This document shows, one piece after another, positions 1 through 8,360 of a DNA stretch of 64,000 nucleotides; position 1 is the stretch's first letter; each line of letters begins with the position of its first letter. The position numbers and the translations under genes were made by a program. The DNA is from Marinitoga sp. 1197 (GTDB lineage Bacteria; Thermotogota; Thermotogae; Petrotogales; Petrotogaceae): NCBI RefSeq assembly GCF_001021165.1, contig NZ_AZAY01000016.1:62001-126000 (forward strand), in the 5' to 3' direction. Under the pieces are notes generated by a model. It ran no database searches and had not been told where the DNA came from. It saw nothing but the letters and a program-made list of their open reading frames with translations.

Positions 1-49
1 CTAAATAACAATAAAATTAATATATAAAACATTCTATCACCTATTTCAA

Positions 50-76
50 AAAAGCGACAGATAATCTGTCGCTTTT
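50..76 (-). terminator. Rho-independent terminator after the OmpR-type regulator
   Basis: An 11-bp perfect stem (aaaagcgacag / ctgtcgctttt) with a 5-nt loop lies 5 bases past the stop of the minus-strand response regulator. A T-rich tract follows in the minus direction. It probably ends the tilS-ftsH-thioesterase-regulator transcript. Confidence 0.8.
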
Positions 77-80
77 ATTT

Positions 81-812
81 TTAGTAATCTAGCTTTTCTT
101 TTCCAGGATCTCTAAATTTATAACCTTTTCCTCTAACTGTTATAATGTACTTTGGATTTGATGGATCCTCTTCGATTTTGGTTCTTAATCTTCTAATATG
201 TACATCTACCGTTCTTGTATCTCCAAAGTAATCATATCCCCATAATTTATCGAGTAATACATCTCTGCTAAATACTTTACCTTCATTTTTTGCAAGGAAT
301 GTCAATAGCTCAAATTCCAAAGGAGTTAATTCTACTGGATTACCTCTGATTAAAACTTCATATCTCTCAGTATCTATCTCCAGATCCTTTGCTATAATCT
401 TTTTTGGGCCTTCTTCTTTAATTTGCATTGCTTGCTGTTGTCTTCTAAATATGGACTTTATTCTGGCAATTAATTCTCTTACATTAAATGGTTTAGTTAC
501 ATAATCATCACTTCCTAATTCTAAACCTGCAACTTTATCAGCTGGATCATCTTTAGCACTTAAAATTAATACTGGAGCACTTTTGAATTTTTCATTGCTC
601 TTAACAGTTCTAATGAAATCAAATCCATCCATAGAACCTGGTAACATAATATCAACAATAAAGAAATCCACCTCTTTTTCTTCAATCATTTTAACCGCCT
701 CATCTGCATCAGAAGCCAATACTACATCATAACCTTCTTTTGTTAGGTTAAAATTAAGCATTTCGGAAATAGCTGGATCATCTTCAATGATCATAATAAC
801 TTTTTTACCCAT
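81..812 (-). CDS. OmpR/PhoB-family response regulator
   Basis: A 243-residue two-component regulator: an N-terminal receiver domain followed by an OmpR-type winged-helix DNA-binding domain. The receiver has the acidic pocket (E10-D11-D12), the likely phospho-acceptor D54 (in VDIMLPG) and the conserved lysine in the TKPF motif. The C-terminal half carries the typical LTPLEFELL, RTVDVHIRRLR and RGKGYKF motifs. The start at 812 was chosen because GAAAGGAG lies just upstream; an ATG 27 nt further out has no such site and would add residues the family lacks. No histidine kinase is adjacent, so the partner and regulon cannot be read from this window. It is the last gene of the tilS-ftsH gene run. 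Confidence 0.93.
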   Translation of the reverse strand: MGKKVIMIIEDDPAISEMLNFNLTKEGYDVVLASDADEAVKMIEEKEVDFFIVDIMLPGSMDGFDFIRTVKSNEKFKSAPVLILSAKDDPADKVAGLELGSDDYVTKPFNVRELIARIKSIFRRQQQAMQIKEEGPKKIIAKDLEIDTERYEVLIRGNPVELTPLEFELLTFLAKNEGKVFSRDVLLDKLWGYDYFGDTRTVDVHIRRLRTKIEEDPSNPKYIITVRGKGYKFRDPGKEKLDY

Positions 813-838
813 TTTTGTTCCTCCTTTCAAAATATACA

Positions 839-1264
839 TTAAATTATTTTTGATGATTTCTCATTTGTTCTTCTCTTTAGAGCTATTCTATTTACTATAA
901 CCTTTTTAAATTCTGCTTCGGCAATCTTTTCCATTTCATCATATACTTCGGCGAAAAATTTGATCTTATTTTCTTTTACATAAATTACTTTTATTTTCAT
1001 AAAAACTTTAAATCCATACGGAGTTGGTGCTATATGATTTATTCTTGCCGAAGATACTACAGCCACATGATTTGGGATATATGGTTCTAATAATTCAGTT
1101 GATGCTCTAAACAATTCCTCAAGTAACGCTGTAGTAGATAATAAATTAAAATCTTTATAATCTTCTTTTTCCGACCATAAAAAACCTTCATCATTAACAC
1201 TAAAAGAATAGTTGAATTCTTTTCCTTCAAGTTCTTTAACTTTCCCCCAGCTCACCTCCATCAT
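839..1264 (-). CDS. Hotdog-fold thioesterase, FlK-like
   Basis: About 141 residues, resembling small hotdog thioesterases related to fluoroacetyl-CoA thioesterase FlK. The visible pattern is STTALLEEL, then RINHIAPTP, which supplies the Thr, Glu and His expected of the FlK-type catalytic triad (family knowledge, not tested). The substrate cannot be inferred. The start is one of two adjacent ATGs (1264 or 1261) placed 6-9 nt after TAAGGAGG at 1271-1278; both lie inside the 3' end of ftsH, so the two genes overlap by about 26-29 nt and are probably translationally coupled. A longer upstream ATG at 1294 has no ribosome binding site. Confidence 0.75.
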   Translation of the reverse strand: MMEVSWGKVKELEGKEFNYSFSVNDEGFLWSEKEDYKDFNLLSTTALLEELFRASTELLEPYIPNHVAVVSSARINHIAPTPYGFKVFMKIKVIYVKENKIKFFAEVYDEMEKIAEAEFKKVIVNRIALKRRTNEKSSKII

Positions 1265-3122
1265 TATTCGCCTCCTTAATTGAGGTATCTTCATTTTTTC
1301 CTAATAATTCATTTAATTCGTCACCACTTAAAGTTTCTTTTTCAAGTAGTACTTTTGCTATTGAATGTAATTTATCAATATTTTCTTCTAATATTCCTTT
1401 GGCTTTTTCATATGATTCAATTATAATTCTTTTTATTTCATTATCAATTTCATTTGCGGTTTCTTCACTATAATTTTTCATTTTAGCTAATTCTTTACCA
1501 AGAAATACTTCTTCCTCTTCTGCACCCCATGCAACTGGTCCTAATCTTTCACTCATACCAAATTTTAGTATCATAATTTTTGCATATTCTGTAGCTTTTT
1601 GTAAATCATTTGCTGCTCCACTTGTTATTTGATTAAATACCAGCTCTTCAGCTGCTCTTCCGCCTAAAATCCCAGTTATTCTATCAAGAATTTCTTCTTT
1701 TGTCATAAGATATTTATCTTCCAGTGGCAATTGAAGTGTAAATCCCAAAGCTTGATGCCCTCTTGGAACTATTGTAACTTTATGTACTGGATCTGCATTT
1801 GGTAATAAAGCCCCTACAATAGCATGTCCCAATTCATGATAAGCAATAATTTTTCTTGTTTTATCAGAAATAACCCTGCTTTTTCTTGCTGGACCGGCAA
1901 TTACCCTGTCTATAGCTTCTTCTAATTCATTCATATCTATAATAGTTTTGCCTTTTCTTGCAGCGAGCAAAGCGGCTTCATTTATTAAATTTTCAAGATC
2001 TGCCCCTGAAAAGCCTGGAGTCCTTCTTGCTAATACTTCAATATCAATATTTGGAGATATTGGTTTCCCACGCATATGTATTTTTAAAATTTGCTCTCGA
2101 CCTTTCACATCAGGCATATCCAGAATAACTTTCTTATCAAACCTTCCAGGTCTAAGTAATGCTTTATCTAAAATATCTGGTCTATTTGTTGCTGCCATTA
2201 TAACTATTCCAACTCGAGGATCAAAACCATCCATTTCAACAAGCAATTGATTTAATGTTTGTTCCCTTTCATCATGTCCTCCACCTAAACCTGCACCTCT
2301 TTGCCTTCCAACTGCATCAATTTCATCTATAAATATGATAGCTGGTGCATTTGCTTTAGCCTGTGCAAATAAATCTCTAACCCTTGCAGCACCAACACCC
2401 ACAAATAATTCTACAAAATCAGAACCACTAATATAGAAAAACGGAACCTTCGCTTCGCCTGCAACTGCTCTTGCTATTAAAGTTTTTCCTGTTCCCGGAG
2501 GACCAACTAACAAAATTCCCTTTGGCATTCTAGCACCCATTTTATTAAACGCCTGTGGATTTTTTAAAAATTTAACTATATCTTCCAGTTCTTCTTTCGC
2601 TTCATTCACACCAGCAACATCATTAAAGGTTATTCTTTCTTTTTCAGGATCATATTTTCTCGCAGGACTTTTTGTAAAATTCATTCCCTGCGGTCCTCGA
2701 CCGGTTAATGGTCTCAACATAATCATCCATAAAAAAATCAATATAATAAATGGAATCACATAACTTAAAATTCCATATAACCATCCAGACGTAACATCCT
2801 GCTTAAAATCCACTTCTATATTTTTTTCTATTAACTTATTAACAAGGTTTGAATCCCTTAATACAACAGGTGCAAACAATTCATATGTTTGTCCATCAAT
2901 AGTTTTTATGTTTATATTACCTGTATCTTTTACTAAAACTTTTGATACTCTACCTCGTTCTATTAAATCAATAAACTGCGTATAACTAATAGTCAAGCTT
3001 GTTGTATCTACTGTCATTCCTCTAATAATAAAAAATATTATAAGACCTATAACAAAATAAACAGCTATAATCCCAAGCAACCTTTTTCTATTATTACTAT
3101 TTGGTCCTTTATTTTCCGCCAA
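1236..3122 (-). CDS. ftsH: ATP-dependent zinc metalloprotease FtsH
   Basis: A 628-residue membrane AAA+ protease that degrades unassembled membrane proteins and regulatory substrates. Two transmembrane segments (about 15-34 and 117-137) flank a periplasmic domain. The AAA module has Walker A GPPGTGKT at 207-214, Walker B IFIDE near 263-267 and the second region of homology with the paired arginines LRPGRFD. The peptidase domain carries the zinc motif HELGH at 429-433. Length is normal for the family. The start is TTG at 3122, nine bases after GGAGG, and overlaps the end of tilS by 14 nt, which suggests coupling. The tilS-ftsH order is common in bacteria. Confidence 0.98.
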   Translation of the reverse strand: MAENKGPNSNNRKRLLGIIAVYFVIGLIIFFIIRGMTVDTTSLTISYTQFIDLIERGRVSKVLVKDTGNINIKTIDGQTYELFAPVVLRDSNLVNKLIEKNIEVDFKQDVTSGWLYGILSYVIPFIILIFLWMIMLRPLTGRGPQGMNFTKSPARKYDPEKERITFNDVAGVNEAKEELEDIVKFLKNPQAFNKMGARMPKGILLVGPPGTGKTLIARAVAGEAKVPFFYISGSDFVELFVGVGAARVRDLFAQAKANAPAIIFIDEIDAVGRQRGAGLGGGHDEREQTLNQLLVEMDGFDPRVGIVIMAATNRPDILDKALLRPGRFDKKVILDMPDVKGREQILKIHMRGKPISPNIDIEVLARRTPGFSGADLENLINEAALLAARKGKTIIDMNELEEAIDRVIAGPARKSRVISDKTRKIIAYHELGHAIVGALLPNADPVHKVTIVPRGHQALGFTLQLPLEDKYLMTKEEILDRITGILGGRAAEELVFNQITSGAANDLQKATEYAKIMILKFGMSERLGPVAWGAEEEEVFLGKELAKMKNYSEETANEIDNEIKRIIIESYEKAKGILEENIDKLHSIAKVLLEKETLSGDELNELLGKNEDTSIKEANNDGGELGES

Positions 3123-4059
3123 GAGATTTTACCTCCTTTAATATATAAAGCATATTCTTTTCTTTTTTTAATAATATATTATTAATTTTTCTTTTTCCTT
3201 TTGTTTTCATATATAATATTTTCTCAACTTCTTTTTTAGACGGGGGTAACTCATTTAAATCTAAGAAAATCATTCTTAATATCTCTTTATCTAGAAAATC
3301 ATTTTCTAATATAAACTTATACTCTTCGTTTTCTCTCTGAACGCGCTCTTTATAAATTTCGTTGAGAAAATATCTATATTCCCAGGTTATTTCTGCAAAT
3401 CTAAAAATTGCATCCTCATACTTTTCATTTATTTCCTTCATCTTAGGTAATATTTCATGCCTTATTTTATTTCTCGCATATTTTGTATCAAAATTGGATT
3501 CATCGATAACATATTTAACATTGTTAATTGTAACATATTTTTCCAGATTTTCAAAATTTAAACTTAATATCGGTCTTGTAACATTTTTGTATACAGGTAA
3601 TACACCTCCTATACCAAAAATACCTGTACCTTTGATCAATCTATACACTACAGTTTCTGACAAATCTTTTGAATAATGAGCAATGGCTATTTTGTTATAC
3701 ATTTTTGACTCTAATATTTCATTGAAAAATTCATATCTCAATTTCCTTGCTGCCTCTTCAATTCCAATTTTATTATCTTTCGCATAGTTTCCTACATCCA
3801 TTTTTTTAGAATAAAATGGCAGACTTCTTTTTCTACATTCTCTTTTTACAAATAATTCTTCGTCATCAGCATTTTTTCTCAAAGAATGATTAAAGTGGGC
3901 AACTCCGAGAGAAATATTTAAATTATCCTTTAATTTAAATAATATGTCCATCATCACCATTGAATCCCTACCACCAGAAACCCCTAATAAAACTCTATCT
4001 CCACTTTCATACATATTATATTTTCTTATAAACCTTAATACTTCATACTCCAATTTCAT
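3109..4059 (-). CDS. tilS: tRNA(Ile)-lysidine synthase, short form
   Basis: ATP-dependent ligase that puts lysine on C34 of the CAU-anticodon tRNA-Ile so that it reads AUA, a codon much used in this AT-rich genome. The PP-loop SGGRDS is at about 28-33, followed by HFNHSLR and the downstream motif with HY near 128. At about 316 residues it lacks most of the C-terminal region of the longer enterobacterial enzyme, resembling short TilS forms. The ATG at 4059 is preferred: it has GGGG at good spacing, whereas the in-frame GTG at 4065 abuts that site. It is first in the run that continues with ftsH. Confidence 0.93.
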   Translation of the reverse strand: MKLEYEVLRFIRKYNMYESGDRVLLGVSGGRDSMVMMDILFKLKDNLNISLGVAHFNHSLRKNADDEELFVKRECRKRSLPFYSKKMDVGNYAKDNKIGIEEAARKLRYEFFNEILESKMYNKIAIAHYSKDLSETVVYRLIKGTGIFGIGGVLPVYKNVTRPILSLNFENLEKYVTINNVKYVIDESNFDTKYARNKIRHEILPKMKEINEKYEDAIFRFAEITWEYRYFLNEIYKERVQRENEEYKFILENDFLDKEILRMIFLDLNELPPSKKEVEKILYMKTKGKRKINNILLKKEKNMLYILKEVKSLGGK

Positions 4060-4242
4060 TTTCACATCCCCAATCTTTTTCTTAAATAATTATAACATAT
4101 TTTTAAAATTTTTCCGAAGCAATATAGTTTAAAATGCCAAAAAGCCAAATAAACGAAAACACAAAAATTATATAAAAATATTGGCTTCCTAAATAAATAA
4201 AATATTGTTAAGTGTTTTAGGATTTAATCTTTAAAAATAAAA

Positions 4243-4266
4243 AAGATTCTCCGCATGGAGAATCTT
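4243..4266 (-). terminator. Rho-independent terminator after tRNA-Thr
   Basis: A 10-bp perfect stem (aagattctcc / ggagaatctt) with a GCAT loop lies directly downstream of the minus-strand tRNA and is followed by a T-rich run in that direction. The tRNA therefore appears to be a single-gene transcript. Confidence 0.85.
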
Positions 4267-4267
4267 C

Positions 4268-4342
4268 TGGAGCCGGTGAAGGGACTCGAACCCCCAACCT
4301 ACTCATTACGAATGAGCCGCTCTACCGTTGAGCTACACCGGC
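4268..4342 (-). tRNA. tRNA-Thr (anticodon CGT)
   Basis: On the minus strand a full cloverleaf can be folded: acceptor arm GCCGGTG / CACCGGC, D arm beginning GCTC, anticodon stem GCTCA / TGAGT enclosing loop TTCGTAA, and T arm GGGGG-TTCGAGT-CCCTT. The anticodon is CGT, decoding ACG (Thr). The 3' CCA is encoded. A near-consensus promoter lies just upstream and a terminator directly downstream. Confidence 0.97.
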
Positions 4343-4359
4343 AATTAATACCAGAGAAT

Positions 4360-4388
4360 ATTATATATTTTAATTTTAAAATTGTCAA
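4360..4388 (-). promoter_or_regulatory. Sigma-70-type promoter of tRNA-Thr
   Basis: On the minus strand TTGACA (4383-4388) and TATAAT (4360-4365) are separated by exactly 17 bases. The predicted transcription start falls about ten bases before the mature tRNA 5' end. Both hexamers match consensus perfectly. Confidence 0.9.
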
Positions 4389-4429
4389 GGGGGTTTTTTT
4401 AAAATATTATGATATAATTTAATATACTA

Positions 4430-4619
4430 GACTATCTAAAAAGCCTCAAATGAAACGAAGACTCGAAGATTGCCCTTAAAATTATGAATGGATGCCGTCA
4501 AAATTACATGGATGTAATGCCGCGAAACAATACACGATGTATTGTTTGAGCGACGGCTGAGAATAAATAATTTTAAGGATAATCGCTGTCTGAGTGAATT
4601 TGACTTTTTAGACATCGTA
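4430..4619. repeat. Nested palindromic element (MITE-like or structured RNA)
   Basis: About 190 bp folding into a branched palindrome. Outer arms TCTAAAAAG (4435-4443) and CTTTTTAGA (4604-4612) are perfect inverses. Next come tcaaat/atttga, then a perfect 12-bp pair CCTTAAAATTAT (4474-4485) with ATAATTTTAAGG (4567-4578), then GCCGTC (4494-4499) with GACGGC (4552-4557). Inside are two hairpins: attacat/atgtaat (4503-4518) and a 10-bp stem aaacaataca/tgtattgttt with CGA loop (4525-4547). The 11-bp direct repeat TTAATATACTA flanks it at 4419-4429 and 4620-4630, as a target-site duplication would. No ORF is evident inside it. It lies between tRNA-Thr and the HD-GYP gene and accounts for most of that gap; the rest is plain AT-rich sequence. 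Confidence 0.75.
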
Positions 4620-4713
4620 TTAATATACTATATTCAAAATAAAAAAAATATATATTATAAATTTTAAAGCAAAATAGCAAATCAAAAAGATTTTTATGGA
4701 GGTGGAATTTTTT

Positions 4714-5604
4714 ATGCCATTTGAAAAATATAAGATTTTTGATTCTACAAATTTATCAAAAGGTTTATTAAATATTTTTTCTTTTGATTATATGGAAAAT
4801 AAAGACAATGCAGAAATTATAATATCAAATAAAAAAGAAAAAATTGAAAAACCTTATATTTTATTGGATAATGAACAATTAAGTTTAATTGAAAATGGTA
4901 AAATCATTTCAATATTCGATTTTTCAATTGAAAATTTTCAAATTTTATTATTAAAATTACTATCAAAGATTTTTAAAGAAGAACCATTTAATCTTTTATA
5001 TTTATTAGAAGAAAAGAGGAAAGAAATCGCTGAATTCATCAAAAATTTAATAGTTCTATTTGAAGTCGAAGATAAGAAAAGTAGTATGAGTCATACTCAA
5101 AGAGTTGCATTTTATTCTAAAAAATTTGCTGAATATTTGGGTAAAACAGAAGAAGAGATCAATCTTATTTATGATTTAGCCATGCTTCATGATGTTGGAA
5201 GAATAGGAATAGAACAATTAATGCTTTTTTCAAAAACACGTGTATTCGATCTTGAAGAATGGGACCTCGAACATACTGTTGCTGGTTCTGTATTTCTGGC
5301 AAATAGAAGAGAATTATGGTATGCTATGGATGTTGTTAGATCACATCATGAACACTGGGATGGAACGGGTTATCCTGATCATTTAAAAGGAGAAAAAATT
5401 CCATATTTTGCAAGATTTATAGGCATTATTGACTGGTTTGATTGGGCTACACATACCGCTACTTCCGAACATTTTGGCATATTATCACCAGATGAAGCTA
5501 TTGATTATATAATTTTTAATTTAGGAAAAAAATTTGATCCCATTCTTGGAAAGGAGTTTGCTAACTTCTTAAAGGACTTTTTATCAAAAGAAAAATTTAT
5601 ATAA
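4714..5604 (+). CDS. HD-GYP domain protein, probable cyclic-di-GMP phosphodiesterase
   Basis: About 296 residues. The C-terminal two thirds is an HD-GYP domain: first His in SHTQR (about 127), the HD pair in MLHDVGRIG (about 159-160), then HHEHWDGTGYP (about 211-221), which contains the GYP signature. Family members hydrolyse c-di-GMP with a di- or tri-metal centre. The first 95 residues have no domain I recognise and no membrane segment, so the protein looks cytoplasmic. The start at 4714 follows GGAGGTGG at suitable spacing; the upstream ATG at 4696 overlaps that site. It is a single-gene unit ended by the hairpin at 5617-5653. The palindromic element sits directly upstream and may affect its expression. 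Confidence 0.88.
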   Translation: MPFEKYKIFDSTNLSKGLLNIFSFDYMENKDNAEIIISNKKEKIEKPYILLDNEQLSLIENGKIISIFDFSIENFQILLLKLLSKIFKEEPFNLLYLLEEKRKEIAEFIKNLIVLFEVEDKKSSMSHTQRVAFYSKKFAEYLGKTEEEINLIYDLAMLHDVGRIGIEQLMLFSKTRVFDLEEWDLEHTVAGSVFLANRRELWYAMDVVRSHHEHWDGTGYPDHLKGEKIPYFARFIGIIDWFDWATHTATSEHFGILSPDEAIDYIIFNLGKKFDPILGKEFANFLKDFLSKEKFI

Positions 5605-5616
5605 TCGACTATATAT

Positions 5617-5653
5617 AATATATAAAAGACCGCATAGCGGTCTTTTATATATT
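5617..5653. terminator. Bidirectional terminator between the HD-GYP gene and miaB
   Basis: A 17-bp perfect stem (aatatataaaagaccgc and its inverse) with a 3-nt loop at 5634-5636. It has A-rich and T-rich flanks on both sides and serves the converging HD-GYP and miaB genes; the miaB stop codon lies within its right arm. Confidence 0.88.
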
Positions 5654-7001
5654 ATATGTAGTATTTTATAGTGTTAAAATCACTGTCTTTTTCAGTTGCT
5701 ATAATTTCTCCATATAATGGGCCTGCTGATATTTTATTAATTTTTATTTTAACAAATTTCCCAATCATATTTTCATCACTTTTAAATATCACCACTTTAT
5801 TATTTATTGTCCTTCCCAAATATGCTCCTGATTTTATTTTATTTTCCTGAATCACCATTACTGTTTTATTTAAATATTTCTCATTTTCTTCATGATTTAT
5901 TTGTTTCTGTATATTCATAAGATATTGAAATCTCTTATTTTTAATTTTTTTAGGTATATCATCTTCGTAATATTTTGCTGATATTGTGCCTTCACGTGGC
6001 GAATATTCTGCTATATTCAATCTTTCATATCTAACTTTTTTTATCAAATCCACTGTTTCCATAAAATCCTCATCTGTTTCACCGGGAAATCCTACAATAA
6101 TATCTCCTGATATTGTTACATTTGGAACTCTACTTTTTATATCCTTTATTAATTCCAGATAAAATTCTTTTGTATATCTTCTATTCATCTTTTTTAGAAT
6201 ATTATCACTACCAGCTTGAACGGGTAAATGAAAATTTTTAGCTGCTTTTTCATTATTTGCTACCTCATTTATTAATCTATCTGTTATATCTGTAGGGTAT
6301 GACGTTAAAAACCATATTCTTTTTATCGAATCAAATTTTGAAGCCTCTTTAATTAATATATCTAACTTCGGTTTTCCGTCTCCAAAATCTTTACCATAAG
6401 AATCAACATTTTGTCCTAAAAATGTAATTTCTCTATAATTTTTATCATTATAATATTCTACTTCTTTTATAATATCTTCTATAGGTCTACTCTTTTCAAG
6501 ATGCCTTGTATATGGAACTATACAGTATGTACAATATTTATTGCACCCATATATAATATTTATCCAACCATGATGTTTACTATATGGATGTTTTGGCAAA
6601 TCTGCTCTTATCTCTTCAAATTTATCACTAAAATCTGCAAATCTTTTTCCATTTTTTGCCCTTAAATATAATTCCTTTATTTCCATATAATTTCTTGTTC
6701 CAAAAACAAAATCCACACCATGGAATCTTTTTAAAATTTCTGACCTCTCTTTTTCTGCAACACATCCACCTACACCAATAATAAGATTTTTATTTTTTCT
6801 CTTTATTTTTTCATAGTGACCAATAGCTCCATAAAGCTTATGTTCGGCCTTTTCCCTAACGGCACAACTATTTAATATTATAAAATCTGCTTCTTGTGGA
6901 TTTTCTGTCCATTCGAAGCCTTCTTTTTCTAAAATACCTGTCATAATTTCTGATTCATTCACATTCATCTGACATCCGAATGTTTTTATGTAAAATTTCA
7001 C
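5652..7001 (-). CDS. miaB: tRNA-2-methylthio-N6-dimethylallyladenosine synthase MiaB
   Basis: A 449-residue radical SAM methylthiotransferase acting on i6A37 of tRNAs that read UNN codons. The N-terminal UPF0004 domain starts FYIKTFGCQMN and holds three cluster cysteines (in FGCQMN, NSCAVRE and GGCVAE). The radical SAM motif is CNKYCTYC, followed by IVPYTRHLEKSRP. A C-terminal TRAM domain runs from about residue 375. Length is typical. The start is GTG at 7001, preceded by TTTGGAGGTG. The neighbouring rpsB terminator suggests it is transcribed separately from the long operon upstream. Confidence 0.96.
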   Translation of the reverse strand: MKFYIKTFGCQMNVNESEIMTGILEKEGFEWTENPQEADFIILNSCAVREKAEHKLYGAIGHYEKIKRKNKNLIIGVGGCVAEKERSEILKRFHGVDFVFGTRNYMEIKELYLRAKNGKRFADFSDKFEEIRADLPKHPYSKHHGWINIIYGCNKYCTYCIVPYTRHLEKSRPIEDIIKEVEYYNDKNYREITFLGQNVDSYGKDFGDGKPKLDILIKEASKFDSIKRIWFLTSYPTDITDRLINEVANNEKAAKNFHLPVQAGSDNILKKMNRRYTKEFYLELIKDIKSRVPNVTISGDIIVGFPGETDEDFMETVDLIKKVRYERLNIAEYSPREGTISAKYYEDDIPKKIKNKRFQYLMNIQKQINHEENEKYLNKTVMVIQENKIKSGAYLGRTINNKVVIFKSDENMIGKFVKIKINKISAGPLYGEIIATEKDSDFNTIKYYI

Positions 7002-7042
7002 TTTTACACCTCCAAATAAACTTATGTTTTATTTTTTAAACT

Positions 7043-7078
7043 ATTAATAAATCCCGGATTACTCCGGGATTTATTAAT
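7043..7078 (-). terminator. Rho-independent terminator after rpsB
   Basis: A 16-bp perfect stem built around aatcccgga / tccgggatt with loop TTAC, ten bases past the rpsB stop. It probably ends the long minus-strand transcript that runs from about 18146. Confidence 0.88.
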
Positions 7079-7087
7079 AATGAATTA

Positions 7088-7894
7088 TTATTCTTCTTCT
7101 TCAACTACTTCACCATATTTTTCTTCAGCTTCTACTTTAGCTTTTGTTACTTCTTCAACTGCATCTATTACTTCTTCATCTTCTATTTCTGGTGTTTCGT
7201 CATTTCCCATCAGACCTTCTCTACCTTCTATATAAGCATCTGCAATTTTAGATGTTATTAACTTTATAGCTCTAATTGCATCATCGTTACCCGGTATTAC
7301 AATATCGATTGGATCAGGATCACAGTTTGTATCCACCAAAGCTATAACAGGAAGTCCTAACATGTTTGCTTCTGCAACAGCTATTTGTTCTTTTCTTGGA
7401 TCAATTAAGAATAATAAATCTGGAATTTTCTTCATTCCTCTTAATCCACCAAGGTTTTTATCCAGTTTTTCATATACTTTTTTGATTTTACTCTGTTCTT
7501 TTTTAGGTAGACTTTCAAATTCTTCCGAATTTACAAATTCATCTAATTCTTCTAATTTTTTAATTCTCTTTTTTATTGTTGGGAAATTTGTTAATAATCC
7601 ACCTAACCATCTGTTATTTACATAATAAGCTCCAGCTCTTTTTGCTTCTTCAGCAATAATTTGTTGAGCCTGTTTTTTTGTTCCAACAAATAAAATTACT
7701 TTACCTTCTGCTGATTGTTCTCTAACAAATTCATATGCTTCTTCTACTGCCTTTAATGATTTTTGTAAATCAATAATGTAAATACCCTTTCTTTCTGTAA
7801 AAATATACGGTTTCATTTTTGGATTCCATCTTCTTGTTCTGTGTCCAAAATGTACTCCTGCTTCTAACAATTGTTTCATACTAATAACCGACAT
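7088..7894 (-). CDS. rpsB: 30S ribosomal protein S2
   Basis: A 268-residue S2, starting [18 protein letters not shown] with the expected [14 protein letters not shown] and [12 protein letters not shown] segments and an acidic C-terminal tail. S2 joins the 30S head-platform junction late in assembly. The ATG at 7894 has GGAGGTG upstream. In most bacteria rpsB is followed by tsf; here tsf lies about 25 kb away with pyrH and eno, so the classic rpsB-tsf-pyrH operon is split. It follows rsfS, a ribosome silencing factor, and is separated from it by a structured leader. Confidence 0.98.
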   Translation of the reverse strand: MSVISMKQLLEAGVHFGHRTRRWNPKMKPYIFTERKGIYIIDLQKSLKAVEEAYEFVREQSAEGKVILFVGTKKQAQQIIAEEAKRAGAYYVNNRWLGGLLTNFPTIKKRIKKLEELDEFVNSEEFESLPKKEQSKIKKVYEKLDKNLGGLRGMKKIPDLLFLIDPRKEQIAVAEANMLGLPVIALVDTNCDPDPIDIVIPGNDDAIRAIKLITSKIADAYIEGREGLMGNDETPEIEDEEVIDAVEEVTKAKVEAEEKYGEVVEEEE

Positions 7895-7920
7895 GCCAAC
7901 ACCTCCATATTTTGGTTTTT

Positions 7921-7986
7921 ACCTCCACCGCATTACGTTTCCGACCCTAACGGGCACCGAGGAAACTACATAACGGTGTGTGAGGT
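7921..7986 (-). promoter_or_regulatory. Structured RNA leader of rpsB
   Basis: The gap between rsfS and rpsB folds on the minus strand into an extended imperfect hairpin: ACCTC (7986-7982) with GAGGT (7925-7921), CACCG with CGGTG, an internal loop, GTTTCC (7966-7961) with GGAAAC (7942-7937), then an apical CCC-GTTA-GGG. No U-tract follows, so it is unlikely to be a terminator. Ribosomal protein mRNAs often carry such leaders for feedback control by their own product; control by S2 is an inference. I do not recognise an Rfam family. Confidence 0.6.
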
Positions 7987-8345
7987 TAATTGATTTTTAT
8001 TCTTTCTACTTCGCTCCATAAATTTTCTAAATCATAAAACTCTCTTGCATTTTTCGTAAAAATATGAACAATTATGCTTCCACCATCAACTATAAGCCAT
8101 TCATAACCTTTATCTTTATCATAATACAATAATTCATGTTTTTTCTCTTTAAATTTCTCTACTACTGCATCTCTTAATGCGTTTAAGTGTGTTTCAGAAT
8201 TTCCTGTCACTATAACAAAATAATCAACAAGTAAAGGAGAATTTTTCATATTTAAAACTTTTATATTTATTCCATCTTTTTCATCTAATATTTTAACTAT
8301 TTCTTTAGTAATTTCAAATATTTCCTCCTCTGATTTTATATCCAC
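7986..8345 (-). CDS. rsfS: Ribosomal silencing factor RsfS (Iojap family)
   Basis: A 119-residue member of the RsfS/DUF143 family, which binds L14 and blocks subunit joining when nutrients are scarce. Diagnostic segments are the DYFVIVTGNSETHLNALRD stretch and YEWLIVDGGSIIVHIF. Length is typical. The start is GTG at 8345 with GGAGGTG upstream. It lies between glmS and rpsB in the same direction. Confidence 0.95.
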   Translation of the reverse strand: MDIKSEEEIFEITKEIVKILDEKDGINIKVLNMKNSPLLVDYFVIVTGNSETHLNALRDAVVEKFKEKKHELLYYDKDKGYEWLIVDGGSIIVHIFTKNAREFYDLENLWSEVERIKIN

Positions 8346-8360
8346 TAATTTTCACCTCCA

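Noticed and set aside
7921-7986. Terminator between rsfS and rpsB
   Set aside because: The 3' arm is followed by GTAAAAACC rather than a U-run, and the helix has internal loops, so a leader structure is more likely.
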